Below are positions 1 through 11,350 of a DNA stretch of 64,000 bases, one piece after another. The stretch spans positions 1,612,001-1,676,000 of the forward strand of contig NZ_CP045144.1 in the NCBI RefSeq assembly GCF_009223885.1, written 5' to 3'. Source of the DNA: Ancylobacter sp. TS-1. GTDB lineage: Bacteria; Pseudomonadota; Alphaproteobacteria; Rhizobiales; Xanthobacteraceae. The stretch's first letter is position 1; every line of letters starts with the position of its first letter. Below the pieces are notes generated by a model. The model did no database searches, was not told the DNA's origin, and was given only the letters and a program-made list of their open reading frames with translations. A program made the position numbers and the translations under genes.

Positions 1-1239
1 GGCCCGGAACAGCTTTCCACGCTCGGCGAACAGCACGCAGATGAGCGCCGACAGCGCGAGCGCGACGAAACCCAGGGTCAGCGGCAGCGTCGTGCCGTCG
101 AAATGCTGGCCGAGCGCGAAGCCGAACAGCGCACCGCCCACAGTGCTGACGAAGCCGAGCACCGAGGAGGCCGTGCCCGCCACATGGCCGACCGGCTCCA
201 TCGCCATCGAGTTGAAATTCGACACCATGAGGCCGAAGAAGAACATCATCGCCCCCTGAAGCACCGAGAAGGTCCAGATGTTCTCGGCCCCCGCCAGCAC
301 GACGGCGGCGTGCGCGACCGTCACCGTCAGGTAGCCGGCGAGCGCGGCGTGCGAGACCCGCCTCATGCCGAGCTTCTCGACGATGCGCGCATTGAGCAGC
401 GAGGAGGCGGCCATGAACACCGCGATCAGCGCGAAGATCAGCGTGAACAGCTCGGCGGAGCGGAAGGCGTCGGCGAAGATCTGCTGGGCCGAGTTGATGA
501 AGCCGAACAGGCCGCCCATCGCCATCGTCATCGCCAGCATGTAGCCGACGGTGACGCGGCTGCCGACGATCAGCCCGAAGGCATGCGAGATGCCGGCAAA
601 GGAGATCGGCGAGCGGTCCTCGGGGTGCAGCGTCTCCGGCAGGCGCCACAGCGTCCACACCAGCAGCACCGCGCCGAGCAGGCACAGCATCAGGAAGATC
701 GCCCGCCACGGCGCCACAATCATGATCGCCTGGCCGATCGAGGGTGCCAGCACCGGCACCGACAGGAAGACGAGGAAGGCCAGCGACATCACCCGCGCCA
801 TGTGCGAGCCGGAATAGCAGTCGCGCACGATGGTGATGGCGAGGATGCGGGTCGAGGCCGAGCCGATGCCCTGCACCACGCGGGCCGCCAGCATCATCTC
901 CAGCGATCCCGCGAAGATCGCCCAGACCGAGGCCGCCGTGTACAGGGCAAGGCCGAACACCAGCACGGCGCGGCGCCCGAAGCGGTCGGCCAGCGTGCCG
1001 TAGAAGAGCTGCGCCGAGCCGAAGCCGAGCAGATAGGCGGTAATGATGAGCTGGGTGTGGTTGGCGGTGTCGATGGCCAGCGAATGGCCGATTTCCGGCA
1101 GCGCCGGCAGCATCGAATCGATGGCGATGGCGTTGGTCGCCATCAGCCCGGCGATGAACAGCACGAATTCGCGGAACCCCATGCCGGGATGCGGCGAGCC
1201 GGAGGCGGGCGTCTCCGGCGCGGAGGTCTTCGTGCTCAT
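1..1239 (-). CDS. Bcr/CflA-type MFS multidrug exporter (3' end cut by window)
   Basis: Major facilitator of the drug:proton antiporter type, acting in the inner membrane. 413 codons are visible from the ATG and the frame is still open at the window edge, close to the usual ~400-aa length, so little is missing. The protein starts MSTKTSAPETP and continues into hydrophobic segments. The loop after TM2 carries GTLADRFGRR, the MFS motif A, and an R-V-Q-G-I-G-S-A stretch follows as in Bcr/CflA proteins. The exported substrate cannot be told from sequence. It stands alone, transcribed away from the TRAP genes to its right. The family call is firm, the substrate unknown. Confidence 0.85.
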   Translation of the reverse strand, partial: MSTKTSAPETPASGSPHPGMGFREFVLFIAGLMATNAIAIDSMLPALPEIGHSLAIDTANHTQLIITAYLLGFGSAQLFYGTLADRFGRRAVLVFGLALYTAASVWAIFAGSLEMMLAARVVQGIGSASTRILAITIVRDCYSGSHMARVMSLAFLVFLSVPVLAPSIGQAIMIVAPWRAIFLMLCLLGAVLLVWTLWRLPETLHPEDRSPISFAGISHAFGLIVGSRVTVGYMLAMTMAMGGLFGFINSAQQIFADAFRSAELFTLIFALIAVFMAASSLLNARIVEKLGMRRVSHAALAGYLTVTVAHAAVVLAGAENIWTFSVLQGAMMFFFGLMVSNFNSMAMEPVGHVAGTASSVLGFVSTVGGALFGFALGQHFDGTTLPLTLGFVALALSALICVLFAERGKLFRA

Positions 1240-1381
1240 GGGGAATCCGTGCGTTGGCGATTCCGGCAAAGGGCGCCGGGGCCGGCCTTATCGCGCAGAT
1301 CCGCGCCCGACCCTAGGGGCGCCGGGACACAGATCGTTCGAATTCGCTCCCCCGATGCCCGCCGCAGCGATGCGCGAACCG

Positions 1382-2794
<1,413 letters not shown>

Positions 2795-2854
2795 GCGGGG
2801 CTCGCGCGTCGGGAGAGGAGGTGGCGGGGCGGCTCGGACGGCTCGTCGCGGCCG

Positions 2855-3394
2855 CTACTGCTGCGGCTTCTCGTAATCGGTCTCGATCTCGATCGCGCCG
2901 GCGAGCGCGGCGACGCGCTTGATCAGCTCCGAGACGCCCTGAATGGTCAGCAGCGCAAAGCCGAGCGGCAGCAGCAGCTTGGCAGGCCACAGGATCAGCC
3001 CGCCGGCATTCTGCGACATCTCGTCGGAGACAAAGGACTGCCAGAAGAAGGGAAAGCTCAGCCAGCTCAGATAGAGGCCGGCCGGGATCAGGATCAGCGT
3101 GAAGCCGAGCGTGTCGATCCAGAGCCGGGCCCGCGCGGAGACCGACATGTAGAGCAGATCGACCCGCACATGCTCGTTGCGCTTGAGCGTGTAGGGCGCG
3201 CCGAGCAGCACCACGGCGCCGAACAGGTACCACTGGATTTCCAGCAGGCCGTTGGTGCTGTAGCTCAGGAGGTAGCGCACCGTGGCGTTGCCCGCGCTGA
3301 TGAGGCAGGCGAACAGCACGCAGTAATCCGCGATCCAGCCGAATTTCTCGTTCAGCCCATCAATGACGCGGCTGAAGGCCAGCAGCCCTCCCAT
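2855..3394 (-). CDS. TRAP transporter small permease (DctQ family)
   Basis: Small membrane subunit that pairs with the DctM protein downstream. 179 aa from the ATG chosen here; a longer reading exists upstream, but GAGGGGG sits just before this ATG and the product MGGLLAFSRVIDGLNEKFGW has the normal DctQ start. Four hydrophobic segments are visible. The motif LEIQWYLFGAVVLLGAPY followed by NEHVRVDLLY matches the conserved DctQ core. Cotranscription with the large subunit is likely (60-nt gap). It is divergent from the AI-2E family gene, with a 275-nt intergenic region that should hold both promoters. Confidence 0.87.
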   Translation of the reverse strand: MGGLLAFSRVIDGLNEKFGWIADYCVLFACLISAGNATVRYLLSYSTNGLLEIQWYLFGAVVLLGAPYTLKRNEHVRVDLLYMSVSARARLWIDTLGFTLILIPAGLYLSWLSFPFFWQSFVSDEMSQNAGGLILWPAKLLLPLGFALLTIQGVSELIKRVAALAGAIEIETDYEKPQQ

Positions 3395-3669
3395 CGCATC
3401 CCCCTCATTCTGGTCGACTTTTGTCGTTGCGGTCCGAAGGGCTGCAATCGCCGTCCCGGCCGGTCCGGGCAAGATAGACCATCGTCTCACGCAGTTTAAC
3501 CCGGCTCGGACCCTGCACGGTCCTCGCGGGCCAAACGCGGACAGGGTGTTGCGCATATGTCCCGACCGGCGGGACGCCCGGAGTGCCGACCCCGAGGCGG
3601 ACGGCGGTTCCTACCGGCCGGCCGACATGATATTCGCCACCGGGTACTCCCAGAGACCCACAGGCATTC

Positions 3670-4719
3670 ATGACCGCCCGCGCCAACGCCGTCTTTCTCG
3701 GCTTCATCGCCTTCGTCCTTCTCGCCGGCGCGGTCTATCTCGCCCGGCAGATCGTGGCGCCGGTCGCCTTCGCCCTGTTCATCATGGCGCTGGTCTGGCC
3801 GCTCCAGCTTGCGCTGCAACGGCGCCTGCCGGCGCTGGTCGCCATGGCGATCACGCTGGTGGCGACCATCCTCGTCATCGCGACGCTCGGCTATGTCACC
3901 GTCTGGGGCTTCAGCCAGGCCGGGCGCTGGCTCATCGCCAATGCCGCGCGGTTCCAGACGCTCTATGTCGAGACCGCCGCGCGGCTGGAGGAGATCGGGC
4001 TCTATTCCGCCGGCATGCTGGCCGACACCTTCAACGCCAGCTGGCTGATCCGCTTCTTCCAGAGCCTCGCCGGACGGCTCAACGGCATCATCGGCTTCGG
4101 CGTGGTGACGCTGATCTTCGTCATGCTCGGCCTGCTGGAAGTCGGCATCGTGCGTGCCAAGCTGATCGCCGAGGCCGGCGAGACCGGCCGCAAGCTGGTG
4201 CGCGCCAGCGCCGCCACGGCGGCGAAGTTCCGCACCTACATGATGGTGCGCACGGTCATGAGCGTGCTGACCGGCGTCTTCGTCTGGGCGCTCACCGCCG
4301 GGCTCGGCCTCGATCTCGCCCCGGCCTTCGGCGTCATCGCCTTCGCGCTGAACTACATTCCCTTCATCGGGCCGCTGGTGGCGACCCTGCTGCCCACCCT
4401 GTTCGCGCTGGCGCAGTTCGGCTCGTGGGAAACGGCGGTGCTGGTCTTCCTCGCCATGAACGTCATCCAGTTCTTCAGCGGCAGCTATATCGAGCCGCGC
4501 ATGGCCGGGCGGGCGCTCGCCATCTCGCCCTTCCTCGTGCTGTTCGCCGTGTTCTTCTGGTCCTTCATGTGGGGCCTGTCCGGCGCCTTCATCGGCGTGC
4601 CGCTGGTCATCGCCGCCCTCACCTTCTGCGAGGAGGGCGAGAGCACGCGCTGGATCGCCCGCCTGCTGTCGGGCCGGCAGGAGCCTCCCCCGGAGCCCGC
4701 GCAGGAGACCGCCGCCTGA
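3670..4719 (+). CDS. AI-2E family transporter (PF01594-type membrane protein)
   Basis: Polytopic inner-membrane protein of the AI-2E/PerM family, 349 aa, a normal length. Hydrophobic pairs at the N-terminus (about residues 8-50) and a long central soluble segment are typical. The C-terminal half has the conserved FALNYIPFIGPLVATLLP stretch (about residues 218-236) and GVPLVIAALTF (about 305-315). Family members export diverse small molecules or act as antiporters; involvement with autoinducer-2 cannot be assumed. The stop codon overlaps the next gene's ATG by one base (TGATG), so the two are translationally coupled. Confidence 0.85.
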   Translation: MTARANAVFLGFIAFVLLAGAVYLARQIVAPVAFALFIMALVWPLQLALQRRLPALVAMAITLVATILVIATLGYVTVWGFSQAGRWLIANAARFQTLYVETAARLEEIGLYSAGMLADTFNASWLIRFFQSLAGRLNGIIGFGVVTLIFVMLGLLEVGIVRAKLIAEAGETGRKLVRASAATAAKFRTYMMVRTVMSVLTGVFVWALTAGLGLDLAPAFGVIAFALNYIPFIGPLVATLLPTLFALAQFGSWETAVLVFLAMNVIQFFSGSYIEPRMAGRALAISPFLVLFAVFFWSFMWGLSGAFIGVPLVIAALTFCEEGESTRWIARLLSGRQEPPPEPAQETAA

Positions 4720-6311
4720 TGTTCGCCCGGCTGAAGAGAACCGTCCGCTGGCTCGCCATTCTGGTGGCGCTGGCCTTCGTCGCCTTCCTCGGCATGCGCG
4801 TCTGGTTTTCGCAGACCGGCGCGCAGCTGGAGGTCTGGCACACCTTCGTGCCGGAGGAACTGAGCATCGCCGAGCTCGACGCCACCAACTGGGCCGGCTA
4901 CCTCGCCCGCGAGGACAGGCTGTTCCGCGACGTGACGGCCGAGGTGGTGCAGAAGCTGCCCGAGGACGAGCGCGTTCCCTCCAACCGCTACTTCGCCGGC
5001 AGCGCCGTCTATCCCCCGAGCCTGACGCAGGACTTCAACCGCTCCTATGAGCTGGTGCCCGCCGGCGCGCCGGTCGGCGCCGTGGTGCTGCTGCACGGCC
5101 TGACGGATTCGCCCTACAGCCTGCGCCATATCGGCCAGCGCTATGCGCAGGCCGGCTTCGTCGTGGTGGCCCCGCGCCTGCCGGGGCACGGCACGGTGCC
5201 GGCCGGCCTCACCGAGGCGGTGTGGGAGGACTGGCTGGCGGCGACGCGCCTCGCGGTGCGCGAGGCCGCCGCCCGCGCGCCCGGCAAGCCGATGGAAATC
5301 GTCGGCTTCTCCAATGGCGGCGCGCTGGCGCTGAAATACGCGCTCGACGCGCTCGGCGATACGAAGCTCGTGCGGCCGGACCGGCTGGTGCTGATCTCGC
5401 CGATGATCGGCATCACCCGCTTTGCGCGCTTTGCCGGCCTCGCCGCCCTGCCCGCCTGGCTGCCGGCCTTCGACAAGGCGGCGTGGCTCGGCATCGTGCC
5501 GGAATTCAACCCGTTCAAATACAACAGCTTCCCGGTCAACGGCGCGGTGCAGTCGCATCAGTTGACGCGGGCGCTGCAAGCCTCCATCGCGTCGGAGGCC
5601 CGGGCCGGACGGCTCAAGGACCTGCCGCCGGCGCTGACCTTCCAGTCGGTGATGGACTTCACCGTCTCGACGCGGGCGATCGTCGACGCCTTCTACAGCC
5701 AGTTGCCGAAGAACGGCAGCGAGCTGGTGCTGTTCGACATCAACCGCAACACCAAGCTCGGCCCGCTGCTGCGCGCGACCTCGTATTCGGCGCTGCTGCG
5801 CCTGCTGCCGCCGCTGCCGCGCAATTTCCGCACCGTGATCGTCACCAATGAGGACGCCGGCAGCGACCGGGTGGTGGAGCGCATTTTCCCGGCCGGCAGC
5901 ACGGAGGAGACCGTGCGCCCGCTCGGCTTGAGCTATCCGCTCGACGTCTATTCGCTCTCGCATGTCGCCCTGCCCTTCCCGCCGGAGGATGGGCTCTACG
6001 GATCGCACCCCGATCCGAAGGAAGATTTCGGGCTCCAGCTCGGCGCCATGGCGGTGCGCGGCGAGCGCGGCGCGCTGATCGTCAGCCTCGACGCGCTGGT
6101 GCGCATGTCGTCGAACCCGTTCTTTTCCTACATGAGCGACCGCATCGGCCCGGAGCTGCCGCCGGCCGCAACGGCGCCGGCTACGCCCGCCGACACCGCG
6201 CCCACGCCCACCGTGCCCGCGGACACCGTGCCGGCGACCGACGCTCCCGCCGGACCGCCGACCGCAGCCCCTGAGACCACGCCTCCCGCCGAGCCCGCCC
6301 CCGCCCCGTGA
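4719..6311 (+). CDS. alpha/beta hydrolase with N-terminal membrane anchor and Pro/Thr-rich tail
   Basis: Serine hydrolase of the carboxylesterase/lysophospholipase type, 530 aa. One hydrophobic helix near residues 9-25 probably anchors it in the inner membrane with the hydrolase outside. The oxyanion region is HGLTDSPYSLRHIG and the nucleophile elbow is GFSNGG. The last ~55 residues are a low-complexity Ala/Pro/Thr tail, which could span or reach the cell wall. The ATG overlaps the stop of the AI-2E family gene, so the pair may handle and export, or import and cleave, an ester-containing compound; that link is inference. A much longer upstream reading in this frame is spurious. Confidence 0.8.
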   Translation: MFARLKRTVRWLAILVALAFVAFLGMRVWFSQTGAQLEVWHTFVPEELSIAELDATNWAGYLAREDRLFRDVTAEVVQKLPEDERVPSNRYFAGSAVYPPSLTQDFNRSYELVPAGAPVGAVVLLHGLTDSPYSLRHIGQRYAQAGFVVVAPRLPGHGTVPAGLTEAVWEDWLAATRLAVREAAARAPGKPMEIVGFSNGGALALKYALDALGDTKLVRPDRLVLISPMIGITRFARFAGLAALPAWLPAFDKAAWLGIVPEFNPFKYNSFPVNGAVQSHQLTRALQASIASEARAGRLKDLPPALTFQSVMDFTVSTRAIVDAFYSQLPKNGSELVLFDINRNTKLGPLLRATSYSALLRLLPPLPRNFRTVIVTNEDAGSDRVVERIFPAGSTEETVRPLGLSYPLDVYSLSHVALPFPPEDGLYGSHPDPKEDFGLQLGAMAVRGERGALIVSLDALVRMSSNPFFSYMSDRIGPELPPAATAPATPADTAPTPTVPADTVPATDAPAGPPTAAPETTPPAEPAPAP

Positions 6312-6332
6312 GGGCGGGAGCGCGGCGCCCGC

Positions 6333-9300
6333 TCAGGGCGCCGCCGGCCGCTCGCGTCCCGCCGCCGCCAGATAGAGCGCCGGCAGGAAGATCAGCGTGA
6401 GCAGCGTGGCGACCAGCAGGCCGCCCATGATGGCGAAGGCCATCGGCCCCCAGAACACGGTCGGGGCGATCGGGATCATGCCGAGCACGGTCGAGACCGC
6501 CGTGAGCATGATCGGGGTGAAGCGCGCACAGGAGGCGTCCATCACCGCCTCGCGGGCGCTCTTGCCGGCTGCGCGCTCGGCCTCGATCTGGCCGATCAGG
6601 ATCACCGCGTTCTTGATGATCATGCCGATCAGCGCCAGCACGCCGAGGATGGCGACGAAGCCGAGCGGACGGTTCGACACCAGCAGCGCCAGCACCACGC
6701 CGATGAGGCCGAGCGGCGCCACGCTCACCACCAGGAAGGTGAGCGAGAAGCGCCGCAGCTGGAACATCAGCACCGTCAGCATGATCAGCAGCATGAGCGG
6801 TATCACCGCCATCACCGAGGCCAGCGACGACGCGCTCTCCTCCACCGTCCCGCCGATCTCGATGCGGTAGCCGGCCGGCAGTGTCTTCGCCAGCGCCTCG
6901 ATGTGCGGGGTGAGCTGCTGCACCACGGTTTCGGGCAGCTCGCCCTCCGCGATGTCCGACTGCACCGTCAGCGAGGGCAGCCGGTCGCGCCGCCAGACCA
7001 GCGGATAGGTCTGCGCGTAGTCGAAGGTGGCGAACTGGCTCAGCGGCACGGTCTGGCCGCCGGGCAGCGGCACCTCCAGCGTGCGCAGCGTGTCGAGCGA
7101 GACGCGCTGCTCGTCGGTGGCGCGCAGCACCACGTCGACGAGGTAGATGTCGTCGCGCACCTGCGTCACCGGGGCGCCGGTAACGACGGTGTTCAGCACC
7201 GAGCCGATGGTCTCGGTGGAGAGGCCGAGCAGCCGCGCCTGATCCTGATCGACATGGATGCGGATCTCGCGCGCCGGCTCGATCCAGTCATAGTTCACCG
7301 TCCGCGTCAGCGGATCGGCGGCGATGACCTCGGCGAGCTTGAAGGCGATGTCGCGCACCTGCGCCAGATCGGGACCGACCACGCGGTACTGGATCGGCCA
7401 GCCCACCGGCGGGCCGAGTTCCAGCGGCGAGACGCGGCTCACCACATTGGGGAAGTCGTCGGCGAGCAGCTTCACCAGCTTGGCGTGCAGCCGCTCGCGC
7501 GCCTCCACATCCTTGGCGACCACCACCGCCTGACCGAAGAAGTCGTTCGGCAGCTGCGCGTTGAGCGGCAGGTAGAAGCGGATGGCGCCGCGCCCGACAT
7601 AGGCGCTCCAGCGGTCCACGTCCGGGTCGCCCTTGAGCGCGTCGTCGAGCCGCTGCATCGCCCCCTCGGTGGCGTAGATCGAGGCGTTCTGCGGCAGTTG
7701 CAGGTCGACCAGCAGCTCCGGCCGGTCGGACGAGGGGAAAAACTGGCGCGGAATCAGCGGCATCAGCAGCACGGCGACGACGAACAGGCCGAGCGTCACC
7801 GCGATGGTGACCCAGCGCGCGGTCAGCGCGGCGGAGAGGAAGCCGCGATAGACCCGCATCACCCGCCCCGGCTCGCCGCCGGCATTCTTCGGCGGCTTCA
7901 GGATCACGAGGCCGATCAGCGGCGCGAAGATCACCGCCACCAGCCAGGAGACCAGCAGCGCGATCGTCACCACCGCGAACAGGGTGAAGGTGTATTCGCC
8001 CGCCGAGGAGGCCGCGAAGCCCACCGGCACGAAGCCGGCGATCGTCACCAGCGTGCCCGCCAGCATGGCGAAGGCGTAGGTCTTGAAGGCGAAGACCGCC
8101 GCCACCTCCTTCTTCTCGCCGGCCGCGAGGCGCCCGAGCGTCGCATCCGTGGTGGTCATGGCGTCGTCGACCATCAGCGCCAGCGCGATGATGAGCGCGC
8201 CCAGCGAGATGCGCTGCATGTCGATGTTGAGCAGCCACATGATGGCGAACACGCCCGCCAGCGTGAGCGGGATGGTCAGCGCCACCATCAGCCCGGCGCG
8301 CACGCCGAGCGCGAGGAAGCTCACCGCGAGGATGATGGCGATGGCCTGCCAGAGCGACTCCATGAACTCGGAGATCGCGCTGCGCACCGTCACCGCCTGG
8401 TCGGCGACCAGATGCGGCTCGATGCCGACCGGCAGCTCCGCCGTGATCTGCGCCATGGCGGCGTCGATGTTGCGGCCGAGCTGGAGGATGTCGCCACCCT
8501 CGCGCATGGCGATGGCGAGGCCGATGGCCGGCTCGCCATTGACGCGGAACAGCGGGCGCGGCGGATCGGCATAGCCGCGGCGCACGGTGGCGATGTCGGC
8601 GAGGCGCAGCATGCGCCCGCCCACCGCGAAGTTGATGTTGGCGATGTCCTGCTCGGAGCCGAACGCCCCGGTAACGTCGATCACCAGCTTCTCGTCGCCG
8701 GTCTGGATGGTGCCCGAGGGCTGCACCACATTCTGTGCCCGCAGCGCCCCGACGAGGGCGGCGCGGTTGATGCCGAGATTGGCAAGCTCGCGCATCGAGA
8801 ACTCGACGAAGATCTGCTCGTCCTGCTCGCCGAGAAGCTCGATCTTGGCGACGTCGGGCACGTGCAGCAGGGTCGAGCGGGCCTGCTCCACATAGTCGCG
8901 CAGTTCGCGATGGGTGAAGCCGTCGGCGGTGAAGCCGTAGATGAGGCCGAACGTGTCGCCGAACTCGTCATTGAAGCCCGGCCCGATCACCCCGCGCGGC
9001 AGCGTGTGGGCCATGTCGCCGACGCTCTTGCGCACGTGGTACCAGATGTCCGGCACCTCCTGGGCAGTGGTGCTGCCCTTGAGGTTGACGAAGATCGTGG
9101 TCAGGCCGGGGCGCGTATAGCTGCGGATGAAGTCGAGATTGGGCGTCTCCTGCAGCGTGCGCTCCAGCCGCTCGGTGACCTGCTGCAGCGTGTCCTCGAT
9201 GCCCGCGCCGGGCCAGGCGGCCTGCACGACCATCGTCTTGATGATGAAGGAGGGGTCCTCGGCCCGGCCGAGCCGGGAATAGGCGAAGAGGCCCGCGCCG

Positions 9301-9371
9301 ATCACCGCGATCATGAAGTAGATGACGAGCGAACGCTCGCGCACCGCCCATTCGGAAAGATTGAATCGCAT
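6333..9371 (-). CDS. RND efflux pump permease (HAE1/AcrB-like)
   Basis: Inner-membrane proton-driven efflux permease, 1012 aa, full length. The N-terminus MRFNLSEWAVRERSLVIYFM gives the first helix. The TM4 helix carries the paired aspartates of the proton relay (LMVDDAMTTTDA, about residues 405-417), as in hydrophobe/amphiphile pumps. The second half repeats the architecture and ends with ILVGQIE-like and FLPALYL-type sequences. The ATG overlaps the stop of the adaptor gene upstream by one base, so the two are coupled. There is no outer-membrane factor gene and no TetR-type regulator beside it. Substrate unknown. Confidence 0.93.
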   Translation of the reverse strand: MRFNLSEWAVRERSLVIYFMIAVIGAGLFAYSRLGRAEDPSFIIKTMVVQAAWPGAGIEDTLQQVTERLERTLQETPNLDFIRSYTRPGLTTIFVNLKGSTTAQEVPDIWYHVRKSVGDMAHTLPRGVIGPGFNDEFGDTFGLIYGFTADGFTHRELRDYVEQARSTLLHVPDVAKIELLGEQDEQIFVEFSMRELANLGINRAALVGALRAQNVVQPSGTIQTGDEKLVIDVTGAFGSEQDIANINFAVGGRMLRLADIATVRRGYADPPRPLFRVNGEPAIGLAIAMREGGDILQLGRNIDAAMAQITAELPVGIEPHLVADQAVTVRSAISEFMESLWQAIAIILAVSFLALGVRAGLMVALTIPLTLAGVFAIMWLLNIDMQRISLGALIIALALMVDDAMTTTDATLGRLAAGEKKEVAAVFAFKTYAFAMLAGTLVTIAGFVPVGFAASSAGEYTFTLFAVVTIALLVSWLVAVIFAPLIGLVILKPPKNAGGEPGRVMRVYRGFLSAALTARWVTIAVTLGLFVVAVLLMPLIPRQFFPSSDRPELLVDLQLPQNASIYATEGAMQRLDDALKGDPDVDRWSAYVGRGAIRFYLPLNAQLPNDFFGQAVVVAKDVEARERLHAKLVKLLADDFPNVVSRVSPLELGPPVGWPIQYRVVGPDLAQVRDIAFKLAEVIAADPLTRTVNYDWIEPAREIRIHVDQDQARLLGLSTETIGSVLNTVVTGAPVTQVRDDIYLVDVVLRATDEQRVSLDTLRTLEVPLPGGQTVPLSQFATFDYAQTYPLVWRRDRLPSLTVQSDIAEGELPETVVQQLTPHIEALAKTLPAGYRIEIGGTVEESASSLASVMAVIPLMLLIMLTVLMFQLRRFSLTFLVVSVAPLGLIGVVLALLVSNRPLGFVAILGVLALIGMIIKNAVILIGQIEAERAAGKSAREAVMDASCARFTPIMLTAVSTVLGMIPIAPTVFWGPMAFAIMGGLLVATLLTLIFLPALYLAAAGRERPAAP

Positions 9372-10504
9372 CACGACCCCGCACCGAGCAGGCGGACCTT
9401 CTGGCCGGGATGCAGCGCCTGCACGCCGGCCGTCACCACCACCTCGCCGGGCGTGAGCCCGGATTCCACGGCGACGCGCGCCTGCGAGAAGCTGCGCACC
9501 TGGATGTTGCGCAGCGCCACCGTCTGGGTGGCGGGATCCACCACCCACACCGCCGGCTGGCTGTTGACCGCCGTCAGCGCGGACGCGGGAATGTCGATCA
9601 CCGGATCGTTCTCGAGCCGCACCTGCCCGACCACGGTCGAGCCCAGCCGCATCGCCGCCGGCGGGGTGTCGAGGCCGACGCGCACGCGGAAGGTGCGCGT
9701 GACCGGATCGGCCTGCGGCGCTACTTCGCGCACGCGGCCGGTGGCGGTCACGCTCGGGTCGTCGCTCAGCGTGACGCGGATGACCGGATCGGCCGGCGCG
9801 CTGCGCAGGATGTTCGCCGGCACGTCGAACACGGCGTCGCGCCCGCCCTGCCGGGCGAGCTGGAGGATCATCTGGCCCGCCTGCACCACCTCGCCGGGTT
9901 CGGCGCCGCGCGCCGTCACCGTGCCGGGGGCGTCGGCCACGAGATCGGTGTAGCTCACATTGTCAGTGGCGATCTTGAGCTGGGCCTCGGCATTGTCGAG
10001 GGCCGACTGCGCCGCCTGCAGCGCGGTGCGCGCGGCGTCGTGGTTGGCCTGCGTGGTGAAGCCGTTGACGAGCAGCCGCTCCTGCCGGTCGAACGTGTTG
10101 GCGGCGGTGACGAGCTGGCTCTCGGCGGCGGTCACGGCGGCCTGCGCCGAGCGCAGCGAGTTGAGCGCGTTCTGCGGATCGAGCCGGGCGACGATCTGCC
10201 CCGCCTTGACCTGATCGCCTACATTGGCGCTGCGCTCGATCATCCGGCCGGAGACGCGGAAGGCGAGCGACGCCTCATCCTGCGCCAGCACCTCGCCGGT
10301 GAAGGAGACCAGTTGCCCGCCCTCGCCCTTCTCGACCGTGACCACGCGCACCGGACGGAGCTGGGGCGCCTGCGCCTCCTGTTCCTGTCCGCATCCGGCC
10401 AGCGCCAGGCTGGCGCCGAGCGCGACGAAACCTATCCAGGATTGGGCGTTCCATGATCTGGCGATCCGTGACCCTGTTGTCCGAGGCGTGGCGGTCGTCG
10501 TCAT
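9371..10504 (-). CDS. RND efflux periplasmic adaptor lipoprotein (membrane fusion protein)
   Basis: Adaptor that links the RND permease to an outer-membrane channel, 377 aa from the ATG chosen here (MTTTATPRTT). A hydrophobic stretch ends in LALAGCG, a lipobox with the lipidated Cys near residue 38, so it is a lipoprotein. The barrel-sandwich half-motif ASLAFRVSGRM and a helical hairpin of about 80 residues rich in Ala/Gln (AQAAVTAAESQLVTAANTFDRQ) are typical. A longer reading upstream lacks coding character. It is the first gene of the two-gene operon; the promoter should lie in the 300-nt gap shared with the Mrp-like operon. Confidence 0.9.
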   Translation of the reverse strand: MTTTATPRTTGSRIARSWNAQSWIGFVALGASLALAGCGQEQEAQAPQLRPVRVVTVEKGEGGQLVSFTGEVLAQDEASLAFRVSGRMIERSANVGDQVKAGQIVARLDPQNALNSLRSAQAAVTAAESQLVTAANTFDRQERLLVNGFTTQANHDAARTALQAAQSALDNAEAQLKIATDNVSYTDLVADAPGTVTARGAEPGEVVQAGQMILQLARQGGRDAVFDVPANILRSAPADPVIRVTLSDDPSVTATGRVREVAPQADPVTRTFRVRVGLDTPPAAMRLGSTVVGQVRLENDPVIDIPASALTAVNSQPAVWVVDPATQTVALRNIQVRSFSQARVAVESGLTPGEVVVTAGVQALHPGQKVRLLGAGS

Positions 10505-10804
10505 AGGGGGGCATTCCTCACAAATCGGGCCGTGCTCTGCCGAGCCTCGGAAACGTCCTTCCCGTCCGCATCCATAGGGCGGGATCATCACAGTCTGACG
10601 GCGCGCGGCGAACCGCTGCGGCGTTCCCGGGACATTATACGCGCCGCCGGTGCGAAGGAACCGCCGACCGCGCGGATCGGCGGCGCCCCTCGTCGGCGGG
10701 AGCGACGAAAGACCCGCCCGCCCCGTATTGCGCCGCACCCGCTTCGCTCGGCACACTGGCGCCGTCGACGAGGCAAGGTGCGTCGCTCTGCAGGAGAAAC
10801 CCTC
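10505..10804. other. divergent promoter region, RND operon / Mrp-like operon
   Basis: 300 nt without a convincing gene between two divergent operons. It must contain both promoters. No clear consensus promoter, dyad or terminator was recognised by eye. An AGGAG sequence about 8 nt before the mrpE GTG is the only site I would defend. Confidence 0.5.
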
Positions 10805-11350
10805 GTGCCGCAGGCTCCGGGCCCATCGTCCCCACCCGAATCACCCGCCCGCGCCCGCCGCCGTCACCGGCTCGCAGGCCACGCCCTCGCGCGCGGCTGC
10901 GGCTTCCTGCTGCTCTGGCTGGCGCTGCACGGCGCCGCGCCCAAGGACCTGCCGGTCGGCGTGCTGGCCGCCCTCGCCGCGACATGGCTGAGCCTGCGCC
11001 TGCTGCCGCCCTCGCGCCTCCGGCTCGATATCCCCGCGCTCGCCCGCCTCATCCTCGCCTTTCCCGTCCAGTCGCTGCGCGCCGGCCTCGACGTGGCGCG
11101 GCGGGCGCTGGCGCCGCGCCCCTCGCTCGCCCCGGGGATCGTCGCCTGCCCGGCGCGGCTGCCGGAGGGAACGGAGCGCGAGGCTTTCCACGCCTGGTAC
11201 AGCCTCCAGCCCGGCACGCTGCCGGTGGGAACGCGGGGCGAGACGACGGTGCTGGTGCACGTGCTCGACACGGCCGCGCCGGTGGCCGCCGATTACGCCG
11301 CCGGCGAGGCCCGTTTCGCGGCGCTGCTTCGCGAGCGTTCCGATGGCTGA
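10805..11350 (+). CDS. mrpE: Mrp-type cation/proton antiporter subunit E
   Basis: Membrane subunit of a multi-subunit Na+/H+ (or K+/H+) antiporter. 181 aa with a GTG start preceded by AGGAG at good spacing. The core motifs are LARLILAFPVQSLRAGLDVARRAL and the C-terminal YSLQPGTLPVG followed by LVHVLDT, which match the MnhE/MrpE family. The family is usually about 160 aa; the extra N-terminal residues are Pro/Arg-rich. First gene of a seven-gene operon in which almost every junction overlaps. It overlaps mrpF by 8 nt. Confidence 0.88.
   Translation: MPQAPGPSSPPESPARARRRHRLAGHALARGCGFLLLWLALHGAAPKDLPVGVLAALAATWLSLRLLPPSRLRLDIPALARLILAFPVQSLRAGLDVARRALAPRPSLAPGIVACPARLPEGTEREAFHAWYSLQPGTLPVGTRGETTVLVHVLDTAAPVAADYAAGEARFAALLRERSDG

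Noticed and set aside
6903..9953. 1016-codon open frame on the plus strand opposite the RND pump
   Set aside because: Same compositional artefact; the minus strand encodes a full, motif-bearing RND permease.
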